Source of the DNA: CALUOB01 sp944322305
Lineage (GTDB): Bacteria > Actinomycetota > Coriobacteriia > Coriobacteriales > Coriobacteriaceae
Length of the DNA stretch: 64,000 bases
NCBI GenBank assembly: GCA_963931605.1
Contig: OZ007031.1
Coordinates: 930,001-994,000, forward strand
Reading direction: 5' to 3'
The notes beneath the pieces are model-generated. The model worked only from the letters and a program-made list of their open reading frames with translations. It did no database searches and was not told the DNA's origin. This document shows, in pieces, positions 1 to 8,946 of the stretch. How positions within the stretch are numbered: position 1 is the first letter of the stretch; each line of letters begins with the position of its first letter. The translations under genes were made by a program, and so were the position numbers.

Positions 1-8
1 GAAAAGCG

Positions 9-491
9 TGGGCGAGAAGAACGAGGCGCATGGGCGAAAGGAGCGTTCATACGAGCGCTGTGGGCGACAATTGCGTTCATACGACAAGCGTGGGCGAAAA
101 GGACGTTCGTACGGACGCGGTTTTGTCGGCTAAGCCTTCGCACGGTATTTTTATACCGCAATGCGACCAGCTAGCGGGGAGGCGCATGCCGTAGTGCCGC
201 CCCTACGGGCAACTCCAGTCGTATGATTGCTTTTCTCGCCCATGCCTGTCGTATGAGTGTTGTTTTCGCCCATACCCGTCGTATGAATGCCTTTTTCGCC
301 CACGCGGTTCGTATGGACGTTGTTTTCGCCCGGCAGGTCCGTACGAATGGTGATTTCGCCCACGAAGCTCGTATAAGTGCTGTTTTCGCCTGCTTGGTTC
401 GTATGAGCCGTTATTGTCGCCCGCGTGGTTCGCATGGATGATGATATCGCCCACGGAACTTGCCACGAGGCTCGCACGCACGCTCTTTTCG
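9..491. repeat. Degenerate inverted array with 30-bp period (array 1)
   Basis: No credible gene lies between 1 and 747. At 9-118 the motif GGGCGAAAA...CGTTCATACG recurs (TGGGCG at 9, 31, 61, 91). At 220-491 the reverse complement recurs: CGTATG at 220, 250, 280, 310, 340, 370, 400 and CGCATG at 431, each followed about 11 bp later by TTTTCGCC. The period is exactly 30 bp over seven steps and units differ at many positions. The two arms could pair around a central segment at 119-219. On the minus strand the right arm also reads as a ten-residue peptide repeat, but the opposite orientation of the left arm argues for a non-coding element. Function unknown. Confidence 0.7.
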
Positions 492-747
492 CCTGGAAGC
501 GTCCGCTCCCCCGCCCCGCGCGCGCAGCAAATGCTGCCGCACGCTCTCTACCTGGAGCTGTCGTATAAACGCAACAGGTGCCCCCGCGGAGAAACGCTCG
601 GTCGCCTCCAGCCTGCCCGTACGGGTGAGAACGACGGCACCCCATAGGCGTTTTGCGCATATCGGCAGCGCGCGCACCGGGCCGAACGCACCGCAGCTAT
701 ACTGAACGCATCCTCCTCCCGCGTCCCGCATGTCGGGAGGGATCTGC

Positions 748-1635
748 ATGTACGCCGCATCCAGCTGCAACCGAATACCCGCTGCCGAACAGACACCTAC
801 CGTCGCCGGGATATCCGCCGATGTCGGGATACCCACCGGCGCCGGTATACCCACCGCCAACTGGACATCCACCGCATGCGACCCAAGCGTTTCGGCCACC
901 GCAGGCACCCATGGCGATACCCGCGGCCTGGGCGCACGCCTGAGAAACGCCGCGCTCGAGCTGTTGAGCCCCACGCGCTGCATCGGCTGCGAGAAGCCCG
1001 GGGAGCTCATCTGCGCGGAGTGCCTGGAGCGCATCGAATGGATCGACGCGGCAACGGCCTGCCTTGCGTGCGGCGCGCCCTTTGGGTCGGTCACCTGCAC
1101 CGAATGCCGCGGCGCCCCCAGCGCCCTTGCCTGGTGCCTCGCCTGCGCCTCGTACGAAGAGCCGCTCCCCAGCCTCATCCGTGGCTACAAAGACGGCGGC
1201 GAGCGGCGCTTGGCCGAGGTAATCGCCGAGATGATGGCGGCGCGCTACCTCAGCGCGTGGCGCGACGCAGGCACGCGCCTTGCCGGCTGCGTGCCAGAGG
1301 CGATCGTGTTTGTGCCGGCAACGCGCGCGGCCTTTCGCCGCCGCGGGTTCGACCACATGGAGGCGGTGGCGCGCGGACTTGCCGCCTATGTGGGCCTGCC
1401 GCTTGCCGACGCGCTTGCCAAGCGCGGGCGCGCAGACCAGCGCGAGGCCGGCCGCGCGGGGCGCCTCGCGCAGGCGCAGGGCGTCTACCAGGTGGTGCGA
1501 GACGTGCGCGGCGCGCGCCTCCTGCTTATCGACGACGTGATAACCACCGGCGCCACCATGAACGCCGCCGCGGGCGCGCTTGTTGCCGCGGGAGCCGCGC
1601 AGGTGGCGGGCTTGGCGCTCGCCCGCGTGTGGTAA
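748..1635 (+). CDS. ComF family phosphoribosyltransferase-like protein
   Basis: Encodes 295 residues. ComF proteins have a phosphoribosyltransferase fold and in several bacteria are needed for DNA uptake in natural transformation; the biochemical reaction is not settled. After about 70 low-complexity residues come two zinc-ribbon-like cysteine clusters (CIGC...CAEC, then CLAC...CTEC). Near the C-terminus is the PRPP-binding loop LLLIDDVITTGATM. The ATG at 748 is preferred over the one at 730 because GGGAGGG lies 6 bases before it. The N-terminal stretch encoded around 770-870 repeats a short GI-P-T pattern and could be a recently acquired linker. No competence partner genes are visible nearby. 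Confidence 0.88.
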   Translation: MYAASSCNRIPAAEQTPTVAGISADVGIPTGAGIPTANWTSTACDPSVSATAGTHGDTRGLGARLRNAALELLSPTRCIGCEKPGELICAECLERIEWIDAATACLACGAPFGSVTCTECRGAPSALAWCLACASYEEPLPSLIRGYKDGGERRLAEVIAEMMAARYLSAWRDAGTRLAGCVPEAIVFVPATRAAFRRRGFDHMEAVARGLAAYVGLPLADALAKRGRADQREAGRAGRLAQAQGVYQVVRDVRGARLLLIDDVITTGATMNAAAGALVAAGAAQVAGLALARVW

Positions 1636-1674
1636 CGCAAGGTGCAGGCCGTGCGCCGCCGCGGGCGCCCTCCC

Positions 1675-3240
1675 CTACTCGGGTAGCACGATCGTGAACA
1701 CCGTGTGCTCGGCGTCGGACGCGCACGAGATGGTGCCGCCGTGCGCAGTGACGATCTCCTTGGCGATGGCCAGGCCCAGCCCCGCGCCGCCGCGGTTGGT
1801 GGCGCGCGCCGCGTCCAGACGGTAGAACTTCTCGAAGATCACGTCCAGCTTGGCCTTAGGGATGGGATCGCCTTGGTTCTCGAAGCGGATCACGCAGCTG
1901 TGGTCCTCGGCGCGCTTCTCGGCCTCAACGCGGATGGCGGTGCCCTCGTAGCTGTAGGCGATGGCGTTTTTCATCACGTTGTTGAACACGCGGGCCATCT
2001 TGTCGCCGTCGACCAGCACGGTGAGCCCCAGCGGCACGGACAGCTCCACGGTCTTGCGCTGCTCGGCGAGGGTGGGATAGAACTCTTCGGCCACCTGGGC
2101 GAGCATGAGGTTCAGGTCGACGTAACCGCGCGTGAGCACGATGTCGTGGAAGTCGAAGCGCGTGATGTCGAAGAACTCCTCGATAAGCGCGTCCAAGCGG
2201 TGCGCTTTGTCCAGCGCGATGCCCGTGAAGCGCACGCGCTGCTCGGCCGGCAGGTCGGGCGCCTCGTTGAGCAGCGAGAGGTAGCCCACCACGCTTGCCA
2301 GCGGCGTCTTGAGGTCGTGCGCGAGGTAGGTCACCAAGTCGTCCTTGCGGCGCGACTCGTCGCGCAGCGCCTGCTCGCTCATGCGCTCGCGCGCGCGGAC
2401 GCGGTTGAGGGCGGCCTCGACCTCCAAGAAGTCGCTGTCCAGGTCGCCCCAGTCGTTCGGGTTCTCGATGAGGCGACTCACCAGGTGCTCGGCAATGGCG
2501 GAGTCGGCCTCGGCCTGGCCGGCGGCAACGCCGCGGCGGTACATGTCGCGCGCGAGGAAGAACAACCCGCACACCGCCAGGCACACCACGAAGCCCAAGA
2601 ACACGAACACCCAGCGAATGTCAAGGTAGACGAGGGGAAACGCCGAGTAGATCATGCCGCCGGCGAGCATGGTGAGCCCCCAGGCGGTCCCGCCGATGAT
2701 GACGGCGTGGCGCACGTCGATGAAGCGGTCGATCAGCACGTAACCGCCGAACAGCACCGCCACCAGCAACAGGAAGCTCTCGCTCAGAAGCGTGAACGTC
2801 AAAACGAGCAGCACGACAAAGGCGGCCAGGCGGCTGTTGAACAGCGTGCGCAGCCAGTCCGGAGCGGCGGCACGGCCAGGGCCGGCAGCGCGGTGAAGTG
2901 GCGCGGCGGCGGCATCGGGCGCATAGCCGTCGGACGACGCAGGCGAGAAGGGTGCGCCCGCGGCTCCGGCGCCCGCCGCATGTGAGGACGCGCCTGTGGC
3001 AGCGTTTGCCGAGCGAGCTGACGGGGCGGCGGAAGATGCCGGGGAGCCGGCCGTCGCGCGGCCGCCGTAGCTGGTGCTCTTATCCCCCGCCGCATACGCC
3101 CGCACCTCGATGGTGCGCGCAGGATCGGCAGGGTCGGGCGAGCCGGGCGCGTTCGGCCGACCGGTCAGCGGGTTCACCGGCGTGCGCAGCGGATCCGTCT
3201 GCTGCACGGCATCCCATACATGCGGCTTTCTGATCTTCAC
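1675..3240 (-). CDS. VanS-type sensor histidine kinase
   Basis: Encodes 521 residues from a GTG at 3240 with AAGGAG 6 bases upstream. Residues 1-130 are Ala/Ser/Pro-rich and probably disordered. Residues about 138-250 hold three or four membrane segments with little extracellular loop. A HisKA domain follows with phospho-acceptor His328 in LAHDLKTPLA, then an ATPase domain with the N box (NNVMKNAIAY) and G boxes (GGAGLGLAI). The layout matches VanS-like kinases that sense intramembrane or cell-wall signals. Its partner regulator lies upstream on the same strand, but 527 bp of repeat DNA separates them. No vanHAX-type resistance genes occur in the window, so a resistance role is not supported. 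Confidence 0.9.
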   Translation of the reverse strand: MKIRKPHVWDAVQQTDPLRTPVNPLTGRPNAPGSPDPADPARTIEVRAYAAGDKSTSYGGRATAGSPASSAAPSARSANAATGASSHAAGAGAAGAPFSPASSDGYAPDAAAAPLHRAAGPGRAAAPDWLRTLFNSRLAAFVVLLVLTFTLLSESFLLLVAVLFGGYVLIDRFIDVRHAVIIGGTAWGLTMLAGGMIYSAFPLVYLDIRWVFVFLGFVVCLAVCGLFFLARDMYRRGVAAGQAEADSAIAEHLVSRLIENPNDWGDLDSDFLEVEAALNRVRARERMSEQALRDESRRKDDLVTYLAHDLKTPLASVVGYLSLLNEAPDLPAEQRVRFTGIALDKAHRLDALIEEFFDITRFDFHDIVLTRGYVDLNLMLAQVAEEFYPTLAEQRKTVELSVPLGLTVLVDGDKMARVFNNVMKNAIAYSYEGTAIRVEAEKRAEDHSCVIRFENQGDPIPKAKLDVIFEKFYRLDAARATNRGGAGLGLAIAKEIVTAHGGTISCASDAEHTVFTIVLPE

Positions 3241-3353
3241 GGGCTGCTCCTTCGTCCTTGATTGCGTACCAGTATACGAAGGCGTGCGGACACGATTCCC
3301 GAAAGAGTTACTTAAGTTGGCACGGCGGCTTGACGGCGCCGGCGCGCGCCTGC

Positions 3354-3750
3354 CGGTTGCCCGCGGAAACTACGACCAGGGCAGGCGGCTCCTTCGGTTG
3401 CCCGCGGAAAAGTCGCGCAAGCTTTTGGTCGGTTGCGAGAACATCGATCAGGCCCTCGGCTGGTCGCGAAAATGACGGCTAGAGCCGGTGGTCCCCCTTC
3501 GGCTGGTCGCGGAAGCGTCGTGCAGAACTTTGGTTGGTCGCCGTTTCGACATTGCCGGAACAGTTAGTCGCTCCCACGACAGCTAACTCCCAGAAATCCG
3601 GGAGTTGCATGCAGCCCGAACGACCAAACGGGATTTACCTGCGATTATCGCGATCAACCGGAGGCCTCGATGCCGTTAGCGCAACCAACTGGAGCTTGCG
3701 CGCCACCATCGCGGCCAACCGCAGCGCGAACACCGTTAGCGCGGCAAGCG
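3354..3750. repeat. Degenerate inverted array with 30-bp period (array 2)
   Basis: The 527-bp gap at 3241-3767 between the regulator and kinase genes holds no credible gene. Left arm: variants of CGGTTGGTCGCGGAAA start near 3354, 3395, 3430, 3457, 3500 and 3531. Right arm: inverted variants CGACCAAACG, CGATCAACCG, GCAACCAACT and GCGGCCAACC start at 3621, 3651, 3681 and 3711, an exact 30-bp period. The two arms face each other as in array 1. Unit sequences differ, but the core (GxCGxGAAA) resembles the other arrays in this window. Function unknown. Confidence 0.55.
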
Positions 3751-3767
3751 CGAGCTGAATCTCCGCC

Positions 3768-4466
3768 CTACCCCTCGATGGTGTAGCCGACGCCCCAGAT
3801 GTTCTTGATGAAGCGCGGGTTCTGAGCGTCGTCACCCAGCTTCTCGCGCAGGTGGCGGATGTGCACCATCACCGTGTTGTTGGAGCTCGGCAGAAACTCC
3901 TCTTTCCACACCGCGCGGAACAGGTCCTCCACCGCCACCACCTTGCCGCGGTTGTCGGCCAGGTACAGCAGGATCGCGTACTCCAGCGGCGTGAGGCGCA
4001 CGGGCTTCTCGTCCACGGTGACCTGGCGCGAGTCGCGGTTGATGGTCAGCCCGTCGATGGAGATGACCGCCGCGTCCTCGCCGTTGGCCCGGTTGCCGTA
4101 GCTGGTGTAGCGCCTGAGCTGCGCTTTTACGCGCGCCACAAGCTCGAGCGGGCGGAAGGGCTTCACCACGTAGTCGTCTGCGCCAAGTGACAGTCCCTCG
4201 ATCTTGTCGGTCTGGGAGTCGCGCGCGGTGAGCATGATGACAGGATAGGTGTGGTCGGCGCGGATGGAGCGCAGGAGCTCGAAGCCATCAATGTCGGGCA
4301 GCATCACGTCGAGAACCGCCAGGTCGAACTCTTGGGCGAGAATCTCGCGCAGAGCGTCGGCGCCGGTGTAGGCAAGCGTCACGGCATAGCCCTCGTTTTT
4401 GAGGTAGATGCCCACCAGGTCGGTAATGGCCTTCTCGTCGTCGACCACCAGGATACGCGTTTCCAT
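3768..4466 (-). CDS. VanR/OmpR-type response regulator
   Basis: Encodes 232 residues. The receiver domain has the acidic pair in VVDDE, the phospho-acceptor Asp53 in VLDVMLPD, a switch Thr in MLTARD and Lys in VVKPF. A C-terminal OmpR-type winged helix follows (VRLTPLEYAIL ... VHIRHLREKLG ... WGVGYTIEG). It is the likely partner of the VanS-type kinase downstream. GAAGGGAA precedes the ATG at 4466. Upstream, at 4644-4658, two CTTAA half-sites lie about ten bases apart, overlapping the 3' end of the CPBP gene; they are possible self-binding sites, a weak inference. Confidence 0.93.
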   Translation of the reverse strand: METRILVVDDEKAITDLVGIYLKNEGYAVTLAYTGADALREILAQEFDLAVLDVMLPDIDGFELLRSIRADHTYPVIMLTARDSQTDKIEGLSLGADDYVVKPFRPLELVARVKAQLRRYTSYGNRANGEDAAVISIDGLTINRDSRQVTVDEKPVRLTPLEYAILLYLADNRGKVVAVEDLFRAVWKEEFLPSSNNTVMVHIRHLREKLGDDAQNPRFIKNIWGVGYTIEG

Positions 4467-4643
4467 GCCGTTCCCTTCCAGACTTCCCGCACCTCACGCG
4501 CCATGCTCGGCGCCCCGGGCCGGCGTGCGCGCCTGCGGCAGGCGCGGCCGATCCACGCGCCGCGCATGGCGCGCAGCGACGTTGAGCACACCGCCCCTCA
4601 TTATGACCGAACGGCGCGCAGCGTGCGCGCGAGGGGCGCAGCC

Positions 4644-6140
4644 TTAAGAACTTTTAAGTGACGGGCGCCACGGCAAGTCGGCGGCGCGCCAGCCTGCCCA
4701 GGCGAGAAGCACCCCGACCGCAAGCAACCCCGCAAGCGACAGCGGAACGACCCCCACGAGGTACCCCGAGAGGTTGAGCGCGAGGTGCAGTCCGATGCAC
4801 GGGCCCAGGCGCCGGTAGCGGCGGTACACCACGCCCAGCACCAACCCGGAGGCGAACGCATAGGCGCCCTGCACGAAGTTGCCGTGAAGCACGCCGAACA
4901 TCAGCGCCTGCAGCACGTTGGCAGCCCAGAACCTGCCGGTGGCCTTCTCGGCAAACGTGAGGCCGAGCCCGCGGCAGAACAGCTCCTCGGAGATCGGCGC
5001 GCCGATAACCGAGGTCAGAATGGGGATCAGGGCAACGTCGGAGAGGTCGCCGGCGTTTACCGAGGTGGAATAGCTTTTCATGAGGTCGGGCACGAGCGGC
5101 AGCAGGGCCGTGAGCGCCACTGCGAGCACGAACTGGAAACCGACGCCCAAGGCGAGGATGCCCGCTGCGTTGCGGCAGCTCACCTGCGCGCGCCGCGCAG
5201 GGTCGCGGTGGCGGCGCTCGATGTAGCGCCACCAGGGCAGGGCGATCAGGATCGAGATGATCTGACCGGCGGCCAGCGCGCAGGACATGCTGCCGGCCAG
5301 GTACGACGCGAGCTCGCGCGCACCGGCGGCCAGCGCCAAACCAGCGCCCGCAGCGGCGGCAAACGCGCCGGCGAGCTGCGCGCCCACGAGGATGAACGGC
5401 AGCGCGAGGAAAAGCAGGAACCAGCCGATGCGCTTGCCCCAGGTGAGACGCGCCATAAACCGAGCGGCGCGCGGCGCTGCCGAGGATGCCCGCGGAGGCT
5501 GGGGAGCAGAGGCGGACCCCGGAGCGTCGCTTGCGAGGCGGGAGTCCGGCTCTGCCGACGCGCGGTCGACCGGCTCGTTCGGCGCTTCGGAAGCTGGCTC
5601 CTCAGTCAGAGAGGCGGCGACCGTGACGGGGCTTTGAGCATCCGGTGCGGGAGCATCGGCAAGCGCAAGCACGCCCGGGGCGTCAGCACCGACGCCGGAG
5701 CCGAGACTCACGATGCGGGAAGCGTCGCCTAAGCCAACGGCGCTTTCAAAACCGGCCTGCTCTACGCCGGCCCCGGCGGCGATGCTTGCGAGCGAGGGCC
5801 CCAGCACCGCTACGGAAGCAGGAGCCGCAGCTTCTTCTGAGGCGGTCGGCAGCGCTTCGGCATCATCGCAGACAGATGCCTCGGCTTCGTCACAGGCGGG
5901 CGCATCAACGGCCGCACCAGTCTCACCGGAACCACATGGGTCGGCTTCACCGCGATCAGCCTCGTCGGCCTCACAACGGCCGTGCGCGTCAACGCGGTCG
6001 CGCTCATCCGCGCAGCCGCGCTGCTCGGCCCCGTCGGCAGCCAACTCGGGCTCCGCCTCGTGAGCGGCGGCGTCTCTCGCGTTGCGAGGTTCATCTTGGG
6101 AAGCCTCAAGGGCGTCCTTCTTGCTTACGTCGTCGCCCAT
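4644..6140 (-). CDS. CPBP family intramembrane metalloprotease with acidic N-terminal tail
   Basis: Encodes 498 residues. The first 220 or so are very rich in Ala, Glu, Asp and Ser and probably disordered. The rest is hydrophobic with about eight membrane segments. The CPBP (Abi, Rce1-like) motifs are intact: EExxxR at Glu385, Glu386 and Arg390; FxxxH ending at His419; and HxxxN at His452 and Asn456. Such proteins are integral membrane proteases; bacterial roles include prenyl-protein-like processing and bacteriocin self-immunity, and the substrate here is unknown. GGGGAGG lies 4 bases before the ATG. It sits upstream of the two-component genes on the same strand, separated by 177 bp. The long tail is unusual for the family. 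Confidence 0.88.
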   Translation of the reverse strand: MGDDVSKKDALEASQDEPRNARDAAAHEAEPELAADGAEQRGCADERDRVDAHGRCEADEADRGEADPCGSGETGAAVDAPACDEAEASVCDDAEALPTASEEAAAPASVAVLGPSLASIAAGAGVEQAGFESAVGLGDASRIVSLGSGVGADAPGVLALADAPAPDAQSPVTVAASLTEEPASEAPNEPVDRASAEPDSRLASDAPGSASAPQPPRASSAAPRAARFMARLTWGKRIGWFLLFLALPFILVGAQLAGAFAAAAGAGLALAAGARELASYLAGSMSCALAAGQIISILIALPWWRYIERRHRDPARRAQVSCRNAAGILALGVGFQFVLAVALTALLPLVPDLMKSYSTSVNAGDLSDVALIPILTSVIGAPISEELFCRGLGLTFAEKATGRFWAANVLQALMFGVLHGNFVQGAYAFASGLVLGVVYRRYRRLGPCIGLHLALNLSGYLVGVVPLSLAGLLAVGVLLAWAGWRAADLPWRPSLKSS

Positions 6141-6306
6141 AGCGCCTCCCCAACGTTTTCAGCCACCGCTGCCACGATCTTCTCGCCCTATAGTACTCCG
6201 GATGCCCGCGCGCGGAAAACGTCTGCGCGCACCATCTCTATCAGGTTCCTTTTAAAACCTTGCCTGATCTTGCCACCACGCCTTGCCAAGCCGGGCTACG
6301 TCGGCG

Positions 6307-8946
6307 TCATCGCAGGCCGTAGGCGCGCTTGACGCGGGCGAGCTTGCGGCACCACGGCGCGTACAGCACCAAAAGGAACGCCACCGTTGCCACGCCGTGC
6401 GCGATGTCGAACGGCAGCGCCGCGGCGTACACGGCGGCCAGCTGGGACGCCGTCTGGGGATGGTAGAACCCGATGATGCTCCACAGGTTGAGCACCACCC
6501 CGTACAGCGGTCCCGAAAGGAACCCGTACAAGCAGAGCGGCCAGGCGCGCAGCAACGAGCGGATCGCGGATCGCACGCGGCGCATGCTGCTGCGCACGCT
6601 GCGGCCAGCGTTCGGCGCCGAGGCCCCCGCGCCGGCACGCGCAGCCTGCGGGCCACATTCCTGCGCGGGACGGGCAGCGGACGCTGCGGCTCCAAGCTCG
6701 GACGCGCCGGCAACCGTGCCAAGCACGCCGGGCACACCGGATGCGGCGCCCTTCTCAGACGCGCCCCGAAACGCGCCGACCTGCGCCAGCACACCGGCCA
6801 GGTAGCCCACGAGCCCCCATGCGTACATCTGCCAGGGCGTCCACGGCCCCTGGCCCAGAAAGAAGTTGGAGACGAGCGCCGCCAGTGCCCCCACCATAAA
6901 GCCGCTCTGCCGCCCAAAGACCGCGCCGGCCATGATGGCGATAGCGCTCACCGGCTTGAAGTTGGGCAGCGGCGCGAACAGCACGCGCCCGGCCGCCGCG
7001 CACGCTGCGAGCACCACGGCGGGCATCACGTCGCGCAGACGCGGGGCGCGCCGCTCGTAGTGCGAGAAGAACAGCGCGATGGCCGCAAGCACCACCACCA
7101 GCGAGAGCAGGGCCGCCTGCTGAACGCGCGTCACCGCGCAGAACGCGAGCACAGCGGGAACCGCGCCGACGGCCAGCACCTCGAGCACCGCGCCGAACAC
7201 GCGGCTCAGCGTGCGCGGCCTCCCTCCCGGGCTGTCGACGCGCGCACGGGACGCTCCGCCGTCGGTACGCGGCGCCCCCGCACTCGCTGCGCCAGCCGTG
7301 CTGGCCGCACCGGACGCGCCGTCCGCTGCGCCAGCGCCCCCGTCCTCGGAGCAGCCGCCCTCAGCCTCGTCCTTTTCGTTCTCGTCGTCCTCCCCCGCCA
7401 GCAGCGCGCCGTACAGGCGCGCCGAGTCGCTCGGGCGGTACAGCAGGCTCCCCGCAAAGAAGCGCGGCGCCGGCTCGGTGCAGGCAACCTCCCCGTCAAA
7501 GACCAGCGAGACCTCTTCGGCGCAGGCCAGCGCAAAATCCAGGTCGTGCGTCACCAGAACCACGGTGCGCCCCTCGTCCGCAAGGCCCGTAAGCTCGCGC
7601 GCCACGTCGGCGGCGGCGCAAGGGTCGAGCCCCTTGGTGGGCTCGTCCAAAAACAGCAGCCGCGGCGCGGCGAGCAGCACCTTGGCAAGCGCCAGCTTCT
7701 GCTGCTGCCCGCCGGAAAGGTCGTACGGGTGGTGGTCGGCCAGCCCCGCCAACCCGAAGCGCTCGAGCATGGCGCGCTCGTCGGCCGGCGCATACCCGCA
7801 GCGGCCCCGCCACTCGGCCAGCTCGTCGGCAACCGTATCGCACACGAGCAGGGCCTTGGGGTCTTGCGGCAGCAGCGCCTGCGAGCTGGCGAGCGGGCTG
7901 TCAACCCGCCCGCGCTGCGGCTTGTCCGCGCCGGCGAGCACGCGCAGCAGCGTGGACTTGCCGCAGCCGTTGCCGCCCACAAACGCGTGCACGCCGCCTG
8001 CGCGCACCTCGGCCGAAAGCCCGCGCAGCACCCAGGCACCCGCGCGGTCGTAGCGGAAGAAGACGTCGCGCGCGGCCAAGACCACTTCGCCCGCCCGCGC
8101 AGGCGCCTCCAACCCACCGCGCGCCGCCATAGCGCCCGCGTGCCCGCGCCCGGCCGGCGCGCCAGCCGCCGCGCACGCCCGCTCCCAGCGCGCCCAGCGC
8201 GGGGCGAGCAGGCGCTTCTCCACCGCCGCACGCGGGGCCCGGGGCACTTCTCGCCCCAGGTTGACGCGCTGCGTGGCCAGGCCCTCAACCTCCTCGGGGG
8301 CGTGCGTGGCCATGACCACCGTGATCCCCAGCTCCCGGTTCACCCGTCCCAGCATCGCGGTGAACTGCTCGCGCGCCACCGGGTCGAGCTGCGCGGTCGG
8401 CTCGTCGAGCAGCAGCAGCCCCGGGCGCAGCGCCAGCACCGCCGCCAAGTTCACCAGCTGCTTCTGCCCGCCAGAGAGCGTCTCGGTCCCCGCGCCCACC
8501 CACGGCTCGATGCCGAAGAAGTGCGCAACCTCGGCCACGCGCCGGCGCATGTCGCCAACGCCCGCGCCCAGGCTCTCCAGCCCAAACGCCAACTCGTGCC
8601 ACACCGTGTCGCACACGATCTGCGCCGCTGGGTCCTGCATCACATAGCCGATCTCGGCTGCCGACCAGCGCGCATCCGTGCCCTCTGCCGCGCGTCCGCC
8701 CTCAACCAGCGCGCGCCCGAGCACGCGCACGCTGCCGCGCCGCTCGCCCGCCGGCGCGAGCTCGGGCTTGAGCGAGCGCAAAAGCGTGGTCTTGCCGCAC
8801 CCCGTGGGCCCGGCGAGCACGCAGAAAGCGCCCTTCTCAACCGCAAGGTTCACGCCCTCGAGCACCGCCTGAGCCGGCGCGCCCGCCGCAGCGGACGGGT
8901 AGGCAAAGCCGTACCCCGCCACCCGCACTACCTGCTCGCGCGCCAC
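6307..8946 (-). CDS. ECF transporter fusion: EcfA-EcfA ATPases plus S component
   Basis: Encodes 879 residues carrying three ECF transporter subunits in one chain. The first ATPase has Walker A at residues 46-54 (GPTGCGKTT), LSGGQ at 157-161 and DEPT at 181. The second has Walker A near 324-332 (GGNGCGKST), LSGGQ near 410 and DEPTKGLD. An acidic Ala-rich linker (about 515-590) leads to a membrane domain of about six segments, containing GQGPWTPWQM, typical of one class of ECF S components. The GTG at 8946 is chosen because AAGGGAG lies 8 bases upstream; the frame stays open further upstream but only over ecfT. It overlaps ecfT by 19 bases. The cobalamin riboswitch upstream points to corrinoid uptake. 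Confidence 0.87.
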   Translation of the reverse strand: MAREQVVRVAGYGFAYPSAAAGAPAQAVLEGVNLAVEKGAFCVLAGPTGCGKTTLLRSLKPELAPAGERRGSVRVLGRALVEGGRAAEGTDARWSAAEIGYVMQDPAAQIVCDTVWHELAFGLESLGAGVGDMRRRVAEVAHFFGIEPWVGAGTETLSGGQKQLVNLAAVLALRPGLLLLDEPTAQLDPVAREQFTAMLGRVNRELGITVVMATHAPEEVEGLATQRVNLGREVPRAPRAAVEKRLLAPRWARWERACAAAGAPAGRGHAGAMAARGGLEAPARAGEVVLAARDVFFRYDRAGAWVLRGLSAEVRAGGVHAFVGGNGCGKSTLLRVLAGADKPQRGRVDSPLASSQALLPQDPKALLVCDTVADELAEWRGRCGYAPADERAMLERFGLAGLADHHPYDLSGGQQQKLALAKVLLAAPRLLFLDEPTKGLDPCAAADVARELTGLADEGRTVVLVTHDLDFALACAEEVSLVFDGEVACTEPAPRFFAGSLLYRPSDSARLYGALLAGEDDENEKDEAEGGCSEDGGAGAADGASGAASTAGAASAGAPRTDGGASRARVDSPGGRPRTLSRVFGAVLEVLAVGAVPAVLAFCAVTRVQQAALLSLVVVLAAIALFFSHYERRAPRLRDVMPAVVLAACAAAGRVLFAPLPNFKPVSAIAIMAGAVFGRQSGFMVGALAALVSNFFLGQGPWTPWQMYAWGLVGYLAGVLAQVGAFRGASEKGAASGVPGVLGTVAGASELGAAASAARPAQECGPQAARAGAGASAPNAGRSVRSSMRRVRSAIRSLLRAWPLCLYGFLSGPLYGVVLNLWSIIGFYHPQTASQLAAVYAAALPFDIAHGVATVAFLLVLYAPWCRKLARVKRAYGLR

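Noticed and set aside
151..660. Minus-strand open frame with a ten-residue peptide repeat
   Set aside because: The 30-bp period makes any frame repetitive; the opposite-facing arm at 9-118 and lack of a Shine-Dalgarno favour a non-coding array.
1675..4466. Vancomycin resistance cluster
   Set aside because: Only VanR/VanS-like regulators are present; no vanH, vanA/B ligase or vanX homologue. The ATP-grasp gene at 17607 resembles D-Asp ligase, not D-Ala-D-Lac ligase.
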